Shown piece after piece: positions 35,991-46,889 of a DNA stretch of 64,000 nucleotides. The position numbers and the translations under genes are program-made. The stretch is from Stenogyne calaminthoides (taxonomy: Eukaryota > Streptophyta > Magnoliopsida > Lamiales > Lamiaceae), in NCBI GenBank assembly GCA_037126765.1, contig JBBCBC010000001.1, positions 22,028,622 through 22,092,621 on the forward strand, in the 5' to 3' direction. Under the pieces are notes generated by a model. That model did no database searches. It saw only the letters and a program-made list of their open reading frames with translations, and was not told the origin of the DNA. Position 1 is the first letter of the stretch. Every line of letters starts with the position of its first letter.

Positions 35991-38900
35991 ATGGAAATCG
36001 ATGAGGAAGATTGTATAGAATCTAAAATTTCCATTTTGCATCTCGAACAATCGATGAAATATGTAGAGTTTGTTCGAGATCTCTATATTGTCCCTAAGCA
36101 TTTGAACGACGTATTTGAGTTGTGCGATAGGGGAGATGATCCCTCATTGTATATGTTGGGACGGGAGCAGGAGTATCTTGACAGGGTTGCCGAGAAACCT
36201 GTTAAGTTTGAGGCAACTCTGCACAAACGGCATCTACAGCCGAAATACAGAGTATTGATGGATATTGTGGGAAAGTGCATAATGAGTCGATCTAGAAGCT
36301 TCGAGCAGATCAGCACTCCCAAACTCCGACTAATGGCGGCGATTGAGGACTCACCCACCAAGGATTTCAACTGGCTAAAATATCTGATCAAGGTGGTGAC
36401 TGAGCAAGCCAAGGTCATAAAAAGGGAGGATGATGGGGCAATATCTATCAAAGGCAAAATCCTCCACGCCACCAAAATTGCATTCATTCTGGAGATGTGC
36501 CGAGAGGAGGAGGATATTTTTGCCAACTCTACCCCATTCCCTAAGTCCAAAGTGATGTTCAAGCCCATTGCTGCGAAGAGGACAATCAAGGGAAAGAAAG
36601 AGAAGAAAGTGGAATCACCGATTGCGATTCTTCTTTGAAAAAACCCAACAAGCCGGGGAAGGTGTTGTTGGAAGCCAAGAAGGAGCAGGGGTGAGAAATT
36701 GAAGAAGCGAAAAACCTTGCTCCAAAAACGCAAAAAAAGGATGGTGGTTCTCACCGATGAAGATGAGAAAAGTGAGATCGGGAGATTCACTGAGAGTCAA
36801 ACTGATCAGAAATCGCCATTACATGTATTGGCTCAGGCTATCTCAAAGGCACAGGATCAAACTGAGGAGCAAGTCTTCTCGAGGTTCTTGAGACTTCACC
36901 GAGCTCGCACAAATTTTCTCGGGAAATTTTCCAGGACCTCGACCTCCTCGAAAAAAGTCTGATTTCCCTCCGAGGATATGCTTGGCTCGGATCCGCAGAA
37001 GATGCTCGATTCCTGGAGAGGATATGCCCACTCGGTTCTCAGAGCAAGCAGATATTCCCACTGAGGAGGCGCCAGCTAAGACCTCAGAACCAAGTCATAT
37101 TCAGACTGAGGAGCCGACCAAACCTCGAAAGTCAGGCGAGCCTCGAGAGACGATGAACTTTGAAGAGCTCCTGAGTGAATTGTTGATTGACCCTTCCACT
37201 GAACCTGAGAGCCCGATGCTCAAGAAAGGAGAAGTTGAAGAGACTGAATGGCAAAGAAAGGGGGAATGGTTCATTCTTGACCGCTACCCTGAGCTGAGCT
37301 CATTCCCTGACCTCCAAGACATCTTCTTCAGATTGAGGTCAACGGTCTACATCCTCAACCAGACTCTTCCGAAGATGCTAAACATTGCTTCATTCAGAGG
37401 GGAAGACTGGTGGAACGAGGAGACAACTTTTCTCACTGAATTCTCAGGGTTCAGGAAAACCAAGCTCCAGATGAAAATTTCTGATTTTGATGAGCTGGTG
37501 AAGAGGAAGGTTGCTGAGAGGAAAGCTACTGAAGTTGGTGCCCCGAGCTCCATTGACAAATCTCAGGATGGGGACTAACAAGGGGATGATGAGAGTCAAT
37601 CTCAGAAGGAGAAAGACTCAACTGATGCTGATCAGGCTACTGTTGAACATCCTTAGACTAAAGTTAGCCTTCAAACTGAGGCTCAGGTGGACACCCAAGC
37701 TCAGGGTGAAACCTCAGTTCAAACTGAAGCTCAGGTTCAGACTGAGACTCAGGATGAACAGCCAACTCAGGAGGCGCAGCCAATTAGAAATGCTCCTGAG
37801 GTTGATCTCACCCCCGTGATGGAAAAGCTAGAGAAGGTTGAGCCGATCCTGAACAATGTTGCTCAGATCGAGGAGGCATTGACCAACCAAGCTCAGAAGA
37901 TTGAGAAATTGAGTTCTTCTTCAGAACTGGCGCTGCTTCAGAGCTCTATGACAGAGAAGCTGACCTCCATGGAAGCAAAGCTAGAAGACAAGATGGAGGG
38001 GCCAAGGCCGAGCTTAATCAGAAATCAAGCAAAAGCATCGAGAGCGAACCACGGATGCTAGAAGCAAAGTTGGTTGAGAGGAATGATATGCTGGTGAAGA
38101 ACGTTGTTGAGGAAATGAGCTCAATACTCATGACCAAGATGACAGACATGTTCAAAGAAGCTCTCTCAAGCCAATTTGCTCATCTGTCTGAAGAGTTCTC
38201 TGTGGCGAAGAACCACCTTAGGCGGCTCGAGGAGGAGCAAGATCAGATGGCAGGGGAGGTGCGGAGTGTCAGCAAAGAGCAATACCATATGGACACAAAG
38301 ACTCTCGAAGCTTACGCGGAGTATGCTTCCAAGAAGGGGGAAAGACCTGGAGCTGATCTCAGGGAATTATTGGAACATACTCTAAAGGGCAAGGTTGTTA
38401 AAAATCCTGAAAAGAAGATACTTGCCGAAGCCATGAAGGAGATTGAAGCCACTGAGAAGTTTAAATTCAAGAAGGTGGAGAAGCCAATCTACACTCAGGT
38501 TTCAGAGGAAACAATGCAGGATGTGGCTATTGAGAAACTGAGTGGTAGAGGAAGGATTGAGACAAGCCAGGCCGGTGCTGAATTGCCCATCAAGAGGTAG
38601 GCCGTGGTGATGGAAGAGCCTGAGGGCAAAAGAGCAAAGGCTTCTAAGCCAATCCAGAGAAAGCTGATGCTGGATATTGAAGATTCTGAGTCTGAGCCCA
38701 AGAAGAAAGTCTTCAACACTAGAAGCACTCTGAAAACACTCCAGATTGAACAAGCGAAGAAAACTGCTGCTTCTGTTTCTGGTGTACCAGTGATCAGAAA
38801 GAAGGATGAAGAAGAGCATAAAAGAAGGAGTGGGTTCAAAAGGTTCGCAAGTAAGAGGAGAGGGAACACTAAAGCACAGAAATGGCCGCACGTTGACAAG

Positions 38901-39308
38901 TGGATGCCTATCCAGCTCAATGATGCGTGGGAAGAAATCAAGAGAACCTTCTGGTTCTACTATGATGTGCTCATAGAATGGAGAGGGGAGAGCTCAGATC
39001 CGAATGAGGCTTTCATCGATTATCTCCTGACCTTCTATCCAAAATATCTCCAAGGATGGATAAATCTAGCGGATGAAGGAAAGGTGCAGATAATCGCCCC
39101 TGGTCCATATGTGTACCCTCCTCCCAGGCTGGAGAATGGCTGTGTTAATGAGAAAGCCATTTCTCAGGAAATATCTCAGTACGCCACTCAGTTAGGTCTA
39201 ACAGGGAACAATCTGGATATCATCAAAGAAAGAGATGCACTGAAGAAGAGATATTACGGAATGTTCGACCTAGAAGTCCCTGCTGATGAGGTGGAAGAGC
39301 AGAGCTGA
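35991..39308 (+). pseudogene. Sirevirus env-like region, broken into five frames
   Basis: Frames 35991-36638, 36699-36962, 36982-37578, 37687-38061, 38055-38600 and 38604-39308 form one broken coding region. The first (MEIDEEDCIESKIS.., with FNWLKYLIKVVTEQAK and ATKIAFILEMC) resembles the plant-retroelement domain often annotated as putative plant transposon protein. The centre is Gln/Thr/Glu-rich (QTEAQVQTET) followed by a long heptad-like coiled coil (37800-38300). The last has a basic stretch and an aromatic C-terminal module (WEEIKRTFWFYYDV, YPKYLQGWI, GPYVYPPPR). I see no convincing signal peptide or membrane span, so an envelope role is only the name used for such frames in the lineage. 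Confidence 0.7.
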
Positions 39309-39783
39309 AGAGCCGAACTGAAGAACAGAAGATGAAGACTCAGAAGATAAAGACTCAGAAGATTCATGTAATCTTTTATATTTTTTTGTCTTTTTGATTT
39401 TGTTCAGATAAGATTCATTGTAACCTGTAACAGTCTACCTATCATCAATGAAAACTTGTCATTTACGCTCAAAAGATAATATCTCATTATCTTATTTACA
39501 TGTCTTTTAATTTTGATATGCCTGAACGATGTCTCTGAATTAATTGTTTGAATATGGGGGAAATTGTTTGAAAATTAAGTATTTGGTGATGAATCCTTTG
39601 AGAGATTCATTACTGAAGAAATTATTGTGAGAATCTCTGTATGGAAATTATTTGGAGATTAATTGTTAAGAGACTCATTATTTATGGGAAATTGTTGAAA
39701 ATAAAACCAATCTTGTAATAGGATAAACTGAAACCTGAGTATAGGTTAAGTATGTTTGTAACAAGATGGGTTTTGGCATCATC
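39309..39783 (+). other. 3' untranslated region of the Sirevirus-like element
   Basis: AT-rich noncoding sequence after the env-like stop (TGA 39306-39308), with AGACTCAGAAGAT repeats at 39333-39362. No other gene. Confidence 0.6.
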
Positions 39784-39796
39784 AAAAAGGGGGAAA
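39784..39796 (+). other. Polypurine tract of the Sirevirus-like element
   Basis: AAAAAGGGGGAAA one base before the 3' LTR; the same type of tract is found, reversed, in element D. Confidence 0.88.
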
Positions 39797-39797
39797 T

Positions 39798-41905
39798 TAT
39801 TGGGAGATGAATTTAATAAAGATATGATTTTGATTAGATCCCAAAACCCCTGAGTATGACATGTTCAAGAATAATCTTGATAGTTGAGTCAGGATTCAGT
39901 TTTAGAGTATTCAGGATGTTATCTGCAAAATGCATAGTCAGCAGATATAGATCGAAGTTAGATCTCAAGATTCGAAAAAACTCAAGAAGTTTCAAGAAAC
40001 CGGTTTCAAAGATGAAATCAAGTTTCAAGTTTCAAGATGAAACGAAGAAATCAAGTCTCGATGAGAAATCGAGATATCAAGACTCAAGATGAAATCGAGA
40101 TATCAAGACTCAAATTATGAAAATCGAGATATCAAGACTTCGGATGAAATCGAGGAATCAAGACTCAAAGATGAAGACTCAAAGATATCGGTCGACATCT
40201 CAGAAGACCTCAAGACTCGAAAGACATCAAGACTCGAAGACTCAAGACGCCAAGATAGAAGATCAAGAATCAAGATCAAAAATATCAAGGCACAAAGAAT
40301 TATCAAGACTCAAGAATGTCTTGAATGCTCAAGATAAACTGAAATGTTCCGAGGCACTGAAAAATTTATATCTGAAGGATGCAATACAGAGAAGATCGCG
40401 ATTCCTTAGAAAAATAGATATTTGCCAAGACATTCAATGCAGACAAAAGGAACTAAGACAAAGTGTTGTTAAGGTTATATCAACTCAGAGATTGTAACCA
40501 AAAGAGCCGTTGCATTGTCTACCTTTAACTGGAGACAAAAGTCAAAAAGAGGAAGACAACATCGCCCATCTTGACAATCGACAAAGGATGGTCATTTGAA
40601 AAAAAAGATGTCAGAAGTACGAAGTTCCAGACTACAAAAAGTGAAGACCGGCTACATGAAAGGTTATTGCCTAAAACATATTAGGGAATGTCAAACCCTA
40701 AAATATAGCCGTTTCTCACACACCATAAGAGGAAACTCTCTGAGCTATCTCTCCAACGGATAGTTTTTCAAGAGTGACCTTGGTGTATGCCTATAAATAC
40801 TTTTGACCTTCTACATTGAAAGGTTACGGGAAATTTGTAAGCAACTCAAGAGCTCAAACTTATTATTGCAAGTTGAAGCACTCGAAAAACCCAAGAATTT
40901 CCCAAGTGCTTTAAATCGAAGAGAGCTCATTCCACTAAGTTTAGCTTGATAAGATATATTCAAAGCTTAGTCGAGATATCCTAGCCTTTACATTGTTATT
41001 TATTGTAAAGGATATCTCATTCTAGTTGGAAACCAACCAAGAAACCCCAAACCCTTTAGAAGGTAGTTTGAGTGTGATTGTTGGTGAGATTGGAGTTGTA
41101 AAGAGTGAGTAAACTACAGAGGTAGTCAGAAAGCTCTAGAGAAGAAGTTAGTAAGCTACTTGTGGTAGTCTGAAAGCTTGTGTGAGTTGAGTAAGTAAAC
41201 TACAGAGGTAGTCAGAAAGCTCAAGGTCGGGTTGAGTAAGTAAACTACAGAGGTAGTCAGGAAACTCAGGGCCGAGTTGAGTAAGTAAACTACAGAGGTA
41301 GTCAGAAAGCTCAAGGAAGTGATTAGTGAATTTCTCTGAAGAGATCAGGGAGAGTGGACGTAGGAGCTTGAGTCTCTGAACCACTATAATCTGCTGTGTT
41401 CTTTGCTTTCTGTTTTGCTTGATTTATCTGTTGCATTACTGTGTTTTGAAAGCATATTTTCACTGACATTTCAGTTGGAATCAATCCACTGAAGTTGCAT
41501 ATAATTGAATCACAGCCTAATCACTATTCCATTAAAGGAAGGTTTTCAGTAAAAGCTTAAAACGAGTATAAACTAAGGGCCAACCATTCCGCACATCTGA
41601 GTAGCTAGAACAGATAGTTACCAAACTTAACTTACTCTTCTGAGGGTTCAGTAAGTTAGTTATCTGATCCAAGCAACTCAGGATCTCTGAAACTCAGGAC
41701 TCAGTTGGGATTATCTAAGGTATCTGAAAGCAGCTCAGGATCACTGTCTCAGATTGACTTTGACTCAGAGCGATTTGTGCTTCTCAGGACCAAATCTTCA
41801 GGACAACCTGACCCAAGCTGACCTCAGTAAGAAAAGTTTTAAAAACACTGAACACGTGTATTCCCCCCCATACACGTGTAAGACTCGTTTGCACCGGGAC
41901 CAACA
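39798..41905 (+). repeat. 3' LTR of the Sirevirus-like element
   Basis: Begins TATTGGGAGATG (TG changed to TA at the inner edge), ends GGGACCAACA, 2108 bp, then TSD GAAAT. TATA box 40792-40799; 50-bp tandem array 41101-41330. Copies CAG and CTG words that the 5' LTR lacks. Confidence 0.94.
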
Positions 41906-42785
41906 GAAATAATATTCCTAATAAAGATAGCTTAAGATTTAAGCTGGGCTTGGACTTCCCCTATATATATGAGATTATAGGGATTCATTAAACACTACAA
42001 GAAAACCTAATTTCTCCATAAAATCTCTAGCCAGAATTTTCCTAGAAAATTCGTCTCGGGGATTCAACGCTGGTAAATCTGTGCGGATCTGCTAACGGGG
42101 ATTACATGGATACCATAGTGGAGGAATCTGTGTACAATTTACTGTAAGGATTCAGTTTATGATTATATGTACTTAATTATGCAATTATATGTTCGTTGTT
42201 GGTGAACTGTTTACTTCCGTTGTACATGTATTACGTGTTTATGTGTCTCTATATTCCAACATCTAGATCACATCTTTTGAAGAAGATTTTGCATGCGAAG
42301 AGATTTATTCATTCGCATTGTGAATGAACTCAAGAGTCGATCTCTTTTTTTTTCAACAAAGGCCTCATGCCACCAGAAGACAAGGGTTGTCACCAGTATA
42401 GAAGTGCACTGCAGTGATTCGTCATCTGGCTTATGGAGTTTCTGCCGACAATCTTGACGAGTACCTACGAATGGGTGAATCAAATGTTATTAAGTGTCTT
42501 TTCAAGCTCTGTGAAACCATGATTGAAGCATTTGGTGCTCGCTACTTGGGAAGACCGAATCACAATGACACTCAACGTCTTCTCGAAATGCACGAGTTGA
42601 GAATGTCTTTCCAGGCATGTTAGGATGCCTTGACTGCATGCACTGGGTGAGGCGAAATCGCTCTATTGCTTAAAAAGACCAATTTACAAGAGATCATGAG
42701 TCACCTACAATTGTCCTTGCAAGTAGTAATGTCTCAAAACCTATGGATATGACATGCATTTTTTGAAGTCGCAGGATCACGCAAC

Positions 42786-44457
42786 TGTTGGTGTTATACG
42801 TGAAAGTATGCTTTTACTTTGTATAACAGACTGAATTTATCACTTATTTACTGAGAATAAATCATATTATCATTGTTGCTTTAAATATGAATGAATGTTA
42901 TTTATTTATTGCAAACCGTTCAATATTAGTACATATTACATTATAGTTAATGTGGTGATACCCGATCACAGAAGATCATATTAATAATTCCTTGTAAATA
43001 AGTACAGCTTCACAACCTAGATGGAATTGAACACTCCATTGGTAGAGGTTGATGTGTAAAGCTCAAATTGACTTGTCTTGACCAAGAAATTACACTAGTG
43101 CATTGTGATGCACTGAAGCGGACCTACAGAGAGGATAAATTCTTTCGTACTGACTTACGGGATGAAGAATTAGACCTCAGTGGTTGTTGATTCTTAATCT
43201 CTGTCACTTAAATAGGATTATGTGTAATTAATATTTATTGCTTTGATCTATGTTGTTTAGAATCAGAGAGCGATTCTATACTTTGTATTTTGAGCAATAT
43301 TATTAATTACATGACAAATTCTAAGATTTAATACAAAGAAACATGTGCAAAGAAAGTCTTGTTTGATTTGTCCCCTTGTGGGCTCAGAAGTTTTATCATA
43401 CCAAATCATGCATGTGGATTAAGTTCCGGTATGGATAATAATGTTGAGCTGTCTTTACTCCAAGGAAAAATATATTAATTAATATGAAGTTTTTCAGTGG
43501 CTTAATTAATTAATGGACAAAATAATCTTAAACACGGAAAATAATAACCGAGAGTCATATTATCGTAATATGGGTTAAGATGTATAGTGCAATATTAATT
43601 TTAGAGTGAAATAAATTAATATTAATGGGCTGAATAATATTGTGGCTCAATATTGTAATTCAGAGCCCATTGGGAGGTCCAATCTTAATTCTCCTAAAGG
43701 CCCCTCAAGTAGCCCAAATATAAGTCCATTAATGAAAAGGTGATTAAAAAAAAATTATTGCTCTAATTTTCCTAATTATTTTCGAAAAATATGAATAAAA
43801 GAAAGAAAAGATTTCTTTGGAAAGATTTTATGGAAGATAAGTATTCTTGGAATACAAGATTATCTCATAAATTCAAAAATCTTTGACTTTAACTTTTATT
43901 CCCTAATTTTTCCAAAATTATTGATTTATAAGGAAGGAGATTTTTGTGGAAAATTTATTTATTGGAAAGAGAATATATTGGATATATTCAAGATTACTTC
44001 TTGCACAAGAATTAAAGATCTTCCCATATCCTAATTTTAGCCCTAACAATCGGCCACCTTCATCTTATAAATAGGGGATGAATTTTTCATCCCCAATACA
44101 ATTCCAGTCTTGGAAAAATTAGAAATCCACAAAGGTGGTGCAATATATTTTTCTTTATTCCTTTGTTTAAATTATTCGTGAGTATCTTCCAACAGATAAC
44201 GAGCAAGGACTTGGGATATACTTGAGAAGGCATTTGGGTTGATCCATTGTCTCAACGGTTGTCTCTTCAAGGGTAAGAATTCGTGTAAACTCCTAGATTC
44301 TGCATGTTAGGATTTTTCGTGAATTTATTTGTACGCATGTATGTTGTTGGTATTTGCTATTTGAATTAATATGTTAATTCATGTTAGTAGTAAATTGTTA
44401 TTTAAATTTGTATTTAAATTACACCTCGAATAGATCCGGGCAAAACGTTCCCCAATA
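42786..44457 (+). mobile_element. Copia solo LTR in the PIF transposase
   Basis: TGTTGGTGTTATACGTGAAAG..GTTCCCCAATA, 1672 bp, flanked by GCAAC (42781-42785) and ACAAC (44458-44462), a 4/5 TSD; PIF transposase codons flank it on both sides. The terminal CA has become TA. It shares the TATA block (TATAAATA, 44066-44073), the GTGATACCxGATCACAGAAGAT block and the ends with elements 1 and 2, so it is a solo LTR of that family. Confidence 0.88.
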
Positions 44458-44978
44458 ACAACAATATCAATGTGCTGAATGAGTCTCCTCTATTCAACAA
44501 CGTCTTGCAAGGCAATGCACCAGAGGTTAGTTTTATTGTGAACGGAACATGGTATAGAAAAGGTTGCTATCTAACAGATGGTATCTATCCGGAATTATCA
44601 ACTTTTGTTAAGGATTTTCCTACGCCACTGGATCCTAAGAGAAAATTATTTAAGGAAAGACAAGAATCTGCGAGAAAGGATGTCGAACGAGCATTTGGTG
44701 TTCTCCAAGCACGTTGGGCAATTATTAGAGGGCCAACTCGTTACTAGTATAGGAAAAAGTTGAAGCTCATAATGTTAACATGTGTTATTTTGCATAATAT
44801 TATCATCAAAGATGAGGGAGACATGGTTACAAATTGGAACTACGATGAAGGCGATGAGCCCACACAACCGATACAAGGTGCTAATCCGGAATTTAGGGAT
44901 TATCTCAGGAGGAACACCGAGCTACGTAACAATCAAGTTCATCACCAACTTAGTGGGACATATTTCGGCTCGATCTGA

Positions 44979-45425
44979 CAGTAATTGATATAATGTGTTA
45001 ATTTATCGTTTAAAATAGTTAAGTTTTTAATTATTTTAGTTGAAGTGTTTTCTTAATGCTGAATATGTTGTACTCTATTTAAACTTGATAGTAAATTTTT
45101 AGATGTAATATGTTGTCTCAATGAACTAAATAGATTTTTAATTAATAAAAATAATCTTTATTATTTAACGAAATGAGTTAGTATTAAATATTTATTTTAA
45201 AATTTATTAATTGATAATTTAAAATAATAGACAAAATAATTTTAATATATTTCTTATATTAACTTTAAGTGAATGGTGGGTCCCTCAAAAATGAATTATA
45301 ACTTTTAAATGGTTGTGGGAGTTAGTGGGATTGAGTTATTTATGTAAAAATGATTATGTGACAGTGAGGTGGAGGAGAGAGGGGAGTTATTAACTCCCCA
45401 ACCAATGTGGAATCTACCAAATATA
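44979..45425 (+). other. 3' end of the PIF/Harbinger element
   Basis: AT-rich 3' untranslated sequence, then subterminal sequence with GTTGTGGGAG (45312-45321) and the inverted terminal motif ACCAATGTGG (45401-45410) mirroring 11284-11293. No genes. Confidence 0.6.
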
Positions 45426-46889
45426 GTGAGGGCCACTTCGACCAAATATTTATGAAACTTTATGAAACAAAGGATGTTCATGGCCAAAACCGACAAAAAC
45501 TTGAGAACGAAACATAATTGAGGTTGAATTGTGTCTGCACTGTTGATTAAGTATACACGAAGGAGGATTAGTTCAAGGCATTGTGTCCAATAAGCCACCG
45601 GTGTGCCTAATGGTGTTTGGCTACGGAAAGTTCAAAGTTACATGCTACTTATCCGAATACAACAAAGTTGCAAATGAGCTGAGTGATGGGTCTGCATATA
45701 AGTACAATTTTCATTCATGTGGGAGATTGTTAGAAATTTTGGTTATGAGATGTCTTAAACGCTCATGTTTGACCAAATATTTGGAGGATCAAACTTTAAT
45801 TTCTGGGAAATTAATCATGATTGGATCGTTCTACTCGCGGAATAGATGATCGTGATATATTTAAGATCTCAAAACCGAATTTCGGTGATTGAAAAATTAA
45901 TACGCGAAGATGAGACGTCACAGCCTCTATGGATTGGAGAAAACCTAAGTATAAATTTTCCCACTTGTCCCACATTGAAAGTATGTAAGGAAAGTTCCTT
46001 GCATAAATATGAGAGTAAGTTCAAACTATTCAATTAAGATGCATGTTAACCCAAACCCATGGACCACACACGCGTGATCCGGTTCTAAGTCATGGTCTTG
46101 GTCTTGGTAATTGAACTTTGGGGTCCATCTAATTTTTTGGAGACCCTTAAACTCTACCAGCCTAATCTTTTGAATATGGTCCGACCCAAAATATTTGAAT
46201 TAAACTTATCCAATGAATTTAGTGCGGAGAGAACTGATCAAGGCTTATTCGGGATTTGAATTTTGAATTGATCAGAGCTTATACGTAAGATTCTTTGAAC
46301 CTGGACATTTCGTAAACCGTAAGCCAGAGAGTTACCTGAGATCGTGCGGTCAAAACTGCCCACTAACTTCGTGATCGCTCCACTCTTTTCTCCAAGCGTT
46401 GCAATGTTAATTCGTTTATAAATGGGACATTACACAAACTTCGAAAACAACTTTTGCATACAACGAAAACCCTCAGCATTTAGAATTTTCGAAACCTTTT
46501 CCACATTCATTCTTAGAGTTCTTTTTCCTCTAACTTCGTTTCGTTCGTCGAAGCATTGTATTCAGTGGTGCTACTAATATAAAGACGAAACTGTTTTATC
46601 TTTGGAGACATTACAAATATGATGTGAGCACTGGAAGGACGTTGTTGTCTTGCCCGAAAAGGATTTCTCTTGACTCGATTTCTATTTCCTAATTATTTTT
46701 TCCATTGCAATGTACTCTAAACACAAACATTCCTTTCAATAGGAATCTTGATTTTGAGTGCCAAGTATATTATGGTTTTTTCTCTTTCAAAAGGTTTCGA
46801 CCGGGCTCTAGGCTTTTTGTGTTCTTGTTGTAAATTTCAGATTGCTTGAATGTTTGATCACTTGGTAGAATTTATGGGCTTCGTCGATG
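45426..46889. other. Spacer with a possible decayed LTR
   Basis: No supported gene; the small open frames at 45583-46037 have no recognisable product. TGTGGGAGAT followed by TGTTAGAAATTTTGG at 45718-45742 looks like a copia polypurine tract plus LTR start, and CTTGCATAAATATGAGAG (45998-46015) could be its TATA region. I cannot find a second copy, a clear end or a TSD. Confidence 0.35.

Larger units (their letters stand above)
23746..41905 (+). mobile_element. Sirevirus-like copia retrotransposon, 18.2 kb
   Basis: Perfect TSD GAAAT at 23741-23745 and 41906-41910. LTRs 23746-25808 and 39798-41905; primer site, very long gag, protease, integrase, RT/RNase H, a 3.3-kb region of env-like frames, and a GGGGGAAA polypurine tract. 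Long gag, pol, then an additional coiled-coil-rich region upstream of such a tract is the layout of the Sirevirus (SIRE1/Maximus) lineage. It contains a 3603-bp insertion (28832-32434); without it the element is about 14.5 kb. It has many stops and frameshifts. Confidence 0.92.
22552..42261 (+). mobile_element. Copia-type solo LTR split by the Sirevirus insertion
   Basis: Left piece 22552-23745 starts TGTTAGTGTCCTAGAGACAA; right piece 41911-42261 ends CTATATTCCAACA. Together they make about 1.54 kb bounded by TG..CA. TTTAG (22547-22551) and TCTAG (42262-42266) are a 4/5 TSD, and PIF transposase sequence resumes directly on each side. A TATATATA box is at 41962-41969. No internal coding region remains, so this is a solo LTR formed by LTR recombination before the Sirevirus landed in it. 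Confidence 0.72.
22338..44978 (+). pseudogene. PIF/Harbinger DDE transposase in three blocks
   Basis: A single DDE_Tnp_4-type gene. Block 1 (22338-22551) is the N-terminus MSQYSMSSS.. to RLFNDYFSSSPVY. Block 2 (42267-42785) has HLFKKI, CTAVIRHLAYGVSADNLDEY, then GMLGCLDCMHW with the first Asp and a QFTRDHESPTIVLASSNV-type segment. Block 3 (44458-44978) has NINVLNESPLF, GTWYRKGCYLTDGIYPE, ARKDVERAFGVLQARWAII with the catalytic Glu, and LTCVILHNIIIKDEGD. Where PIF proteins have GSNND, this copy reads GSRNN across the junction, so the second Asp is Asn. Stops at about 42617 and 44746, plus frameshifts in block 2, confirm decay. The transposase would cut and paste the element with ORF1 help in the nucleus. 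Confidence 0.88.
11278..45425 (+). mobile_element. PIF/Harbinger transposon split by nested insertions
   Basis: The host of the central stack. Plus-strand ORF1 (11704-12925) and the DDE_Tnp_4 transposase (three blocks between 22338 and 44978) are in the usual PIF order. CCACATTGGT at 11284-11293 is repeated inverted at 45401-45410, and CCCACAAC at 11420-11427 inverted at 45312-45319, consistent with terminal and subterminal inverted repeats. GGGCC follows TAA at 11275-11277, so the left end may be 11278; the right end is uncertain by about 25 bp. Insertions at 13179-22280, 22552-42261 and 42786-44457 are later. Without them the transposon would be about 5 kb. Confidence 0.75.

Noticed and set aside
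36083..36790. Long minus-strand frame (235 codons)
   Set aside because: Antisense shadow of the env-like frame 35991-36638, which has the lineage-typical protein.
45728..46889. Complete solo LTR beginning TGTTAGAAATTTTGG
   Set aside because: No clear CA end, no TSD and no second copy; kept only as a possibility.
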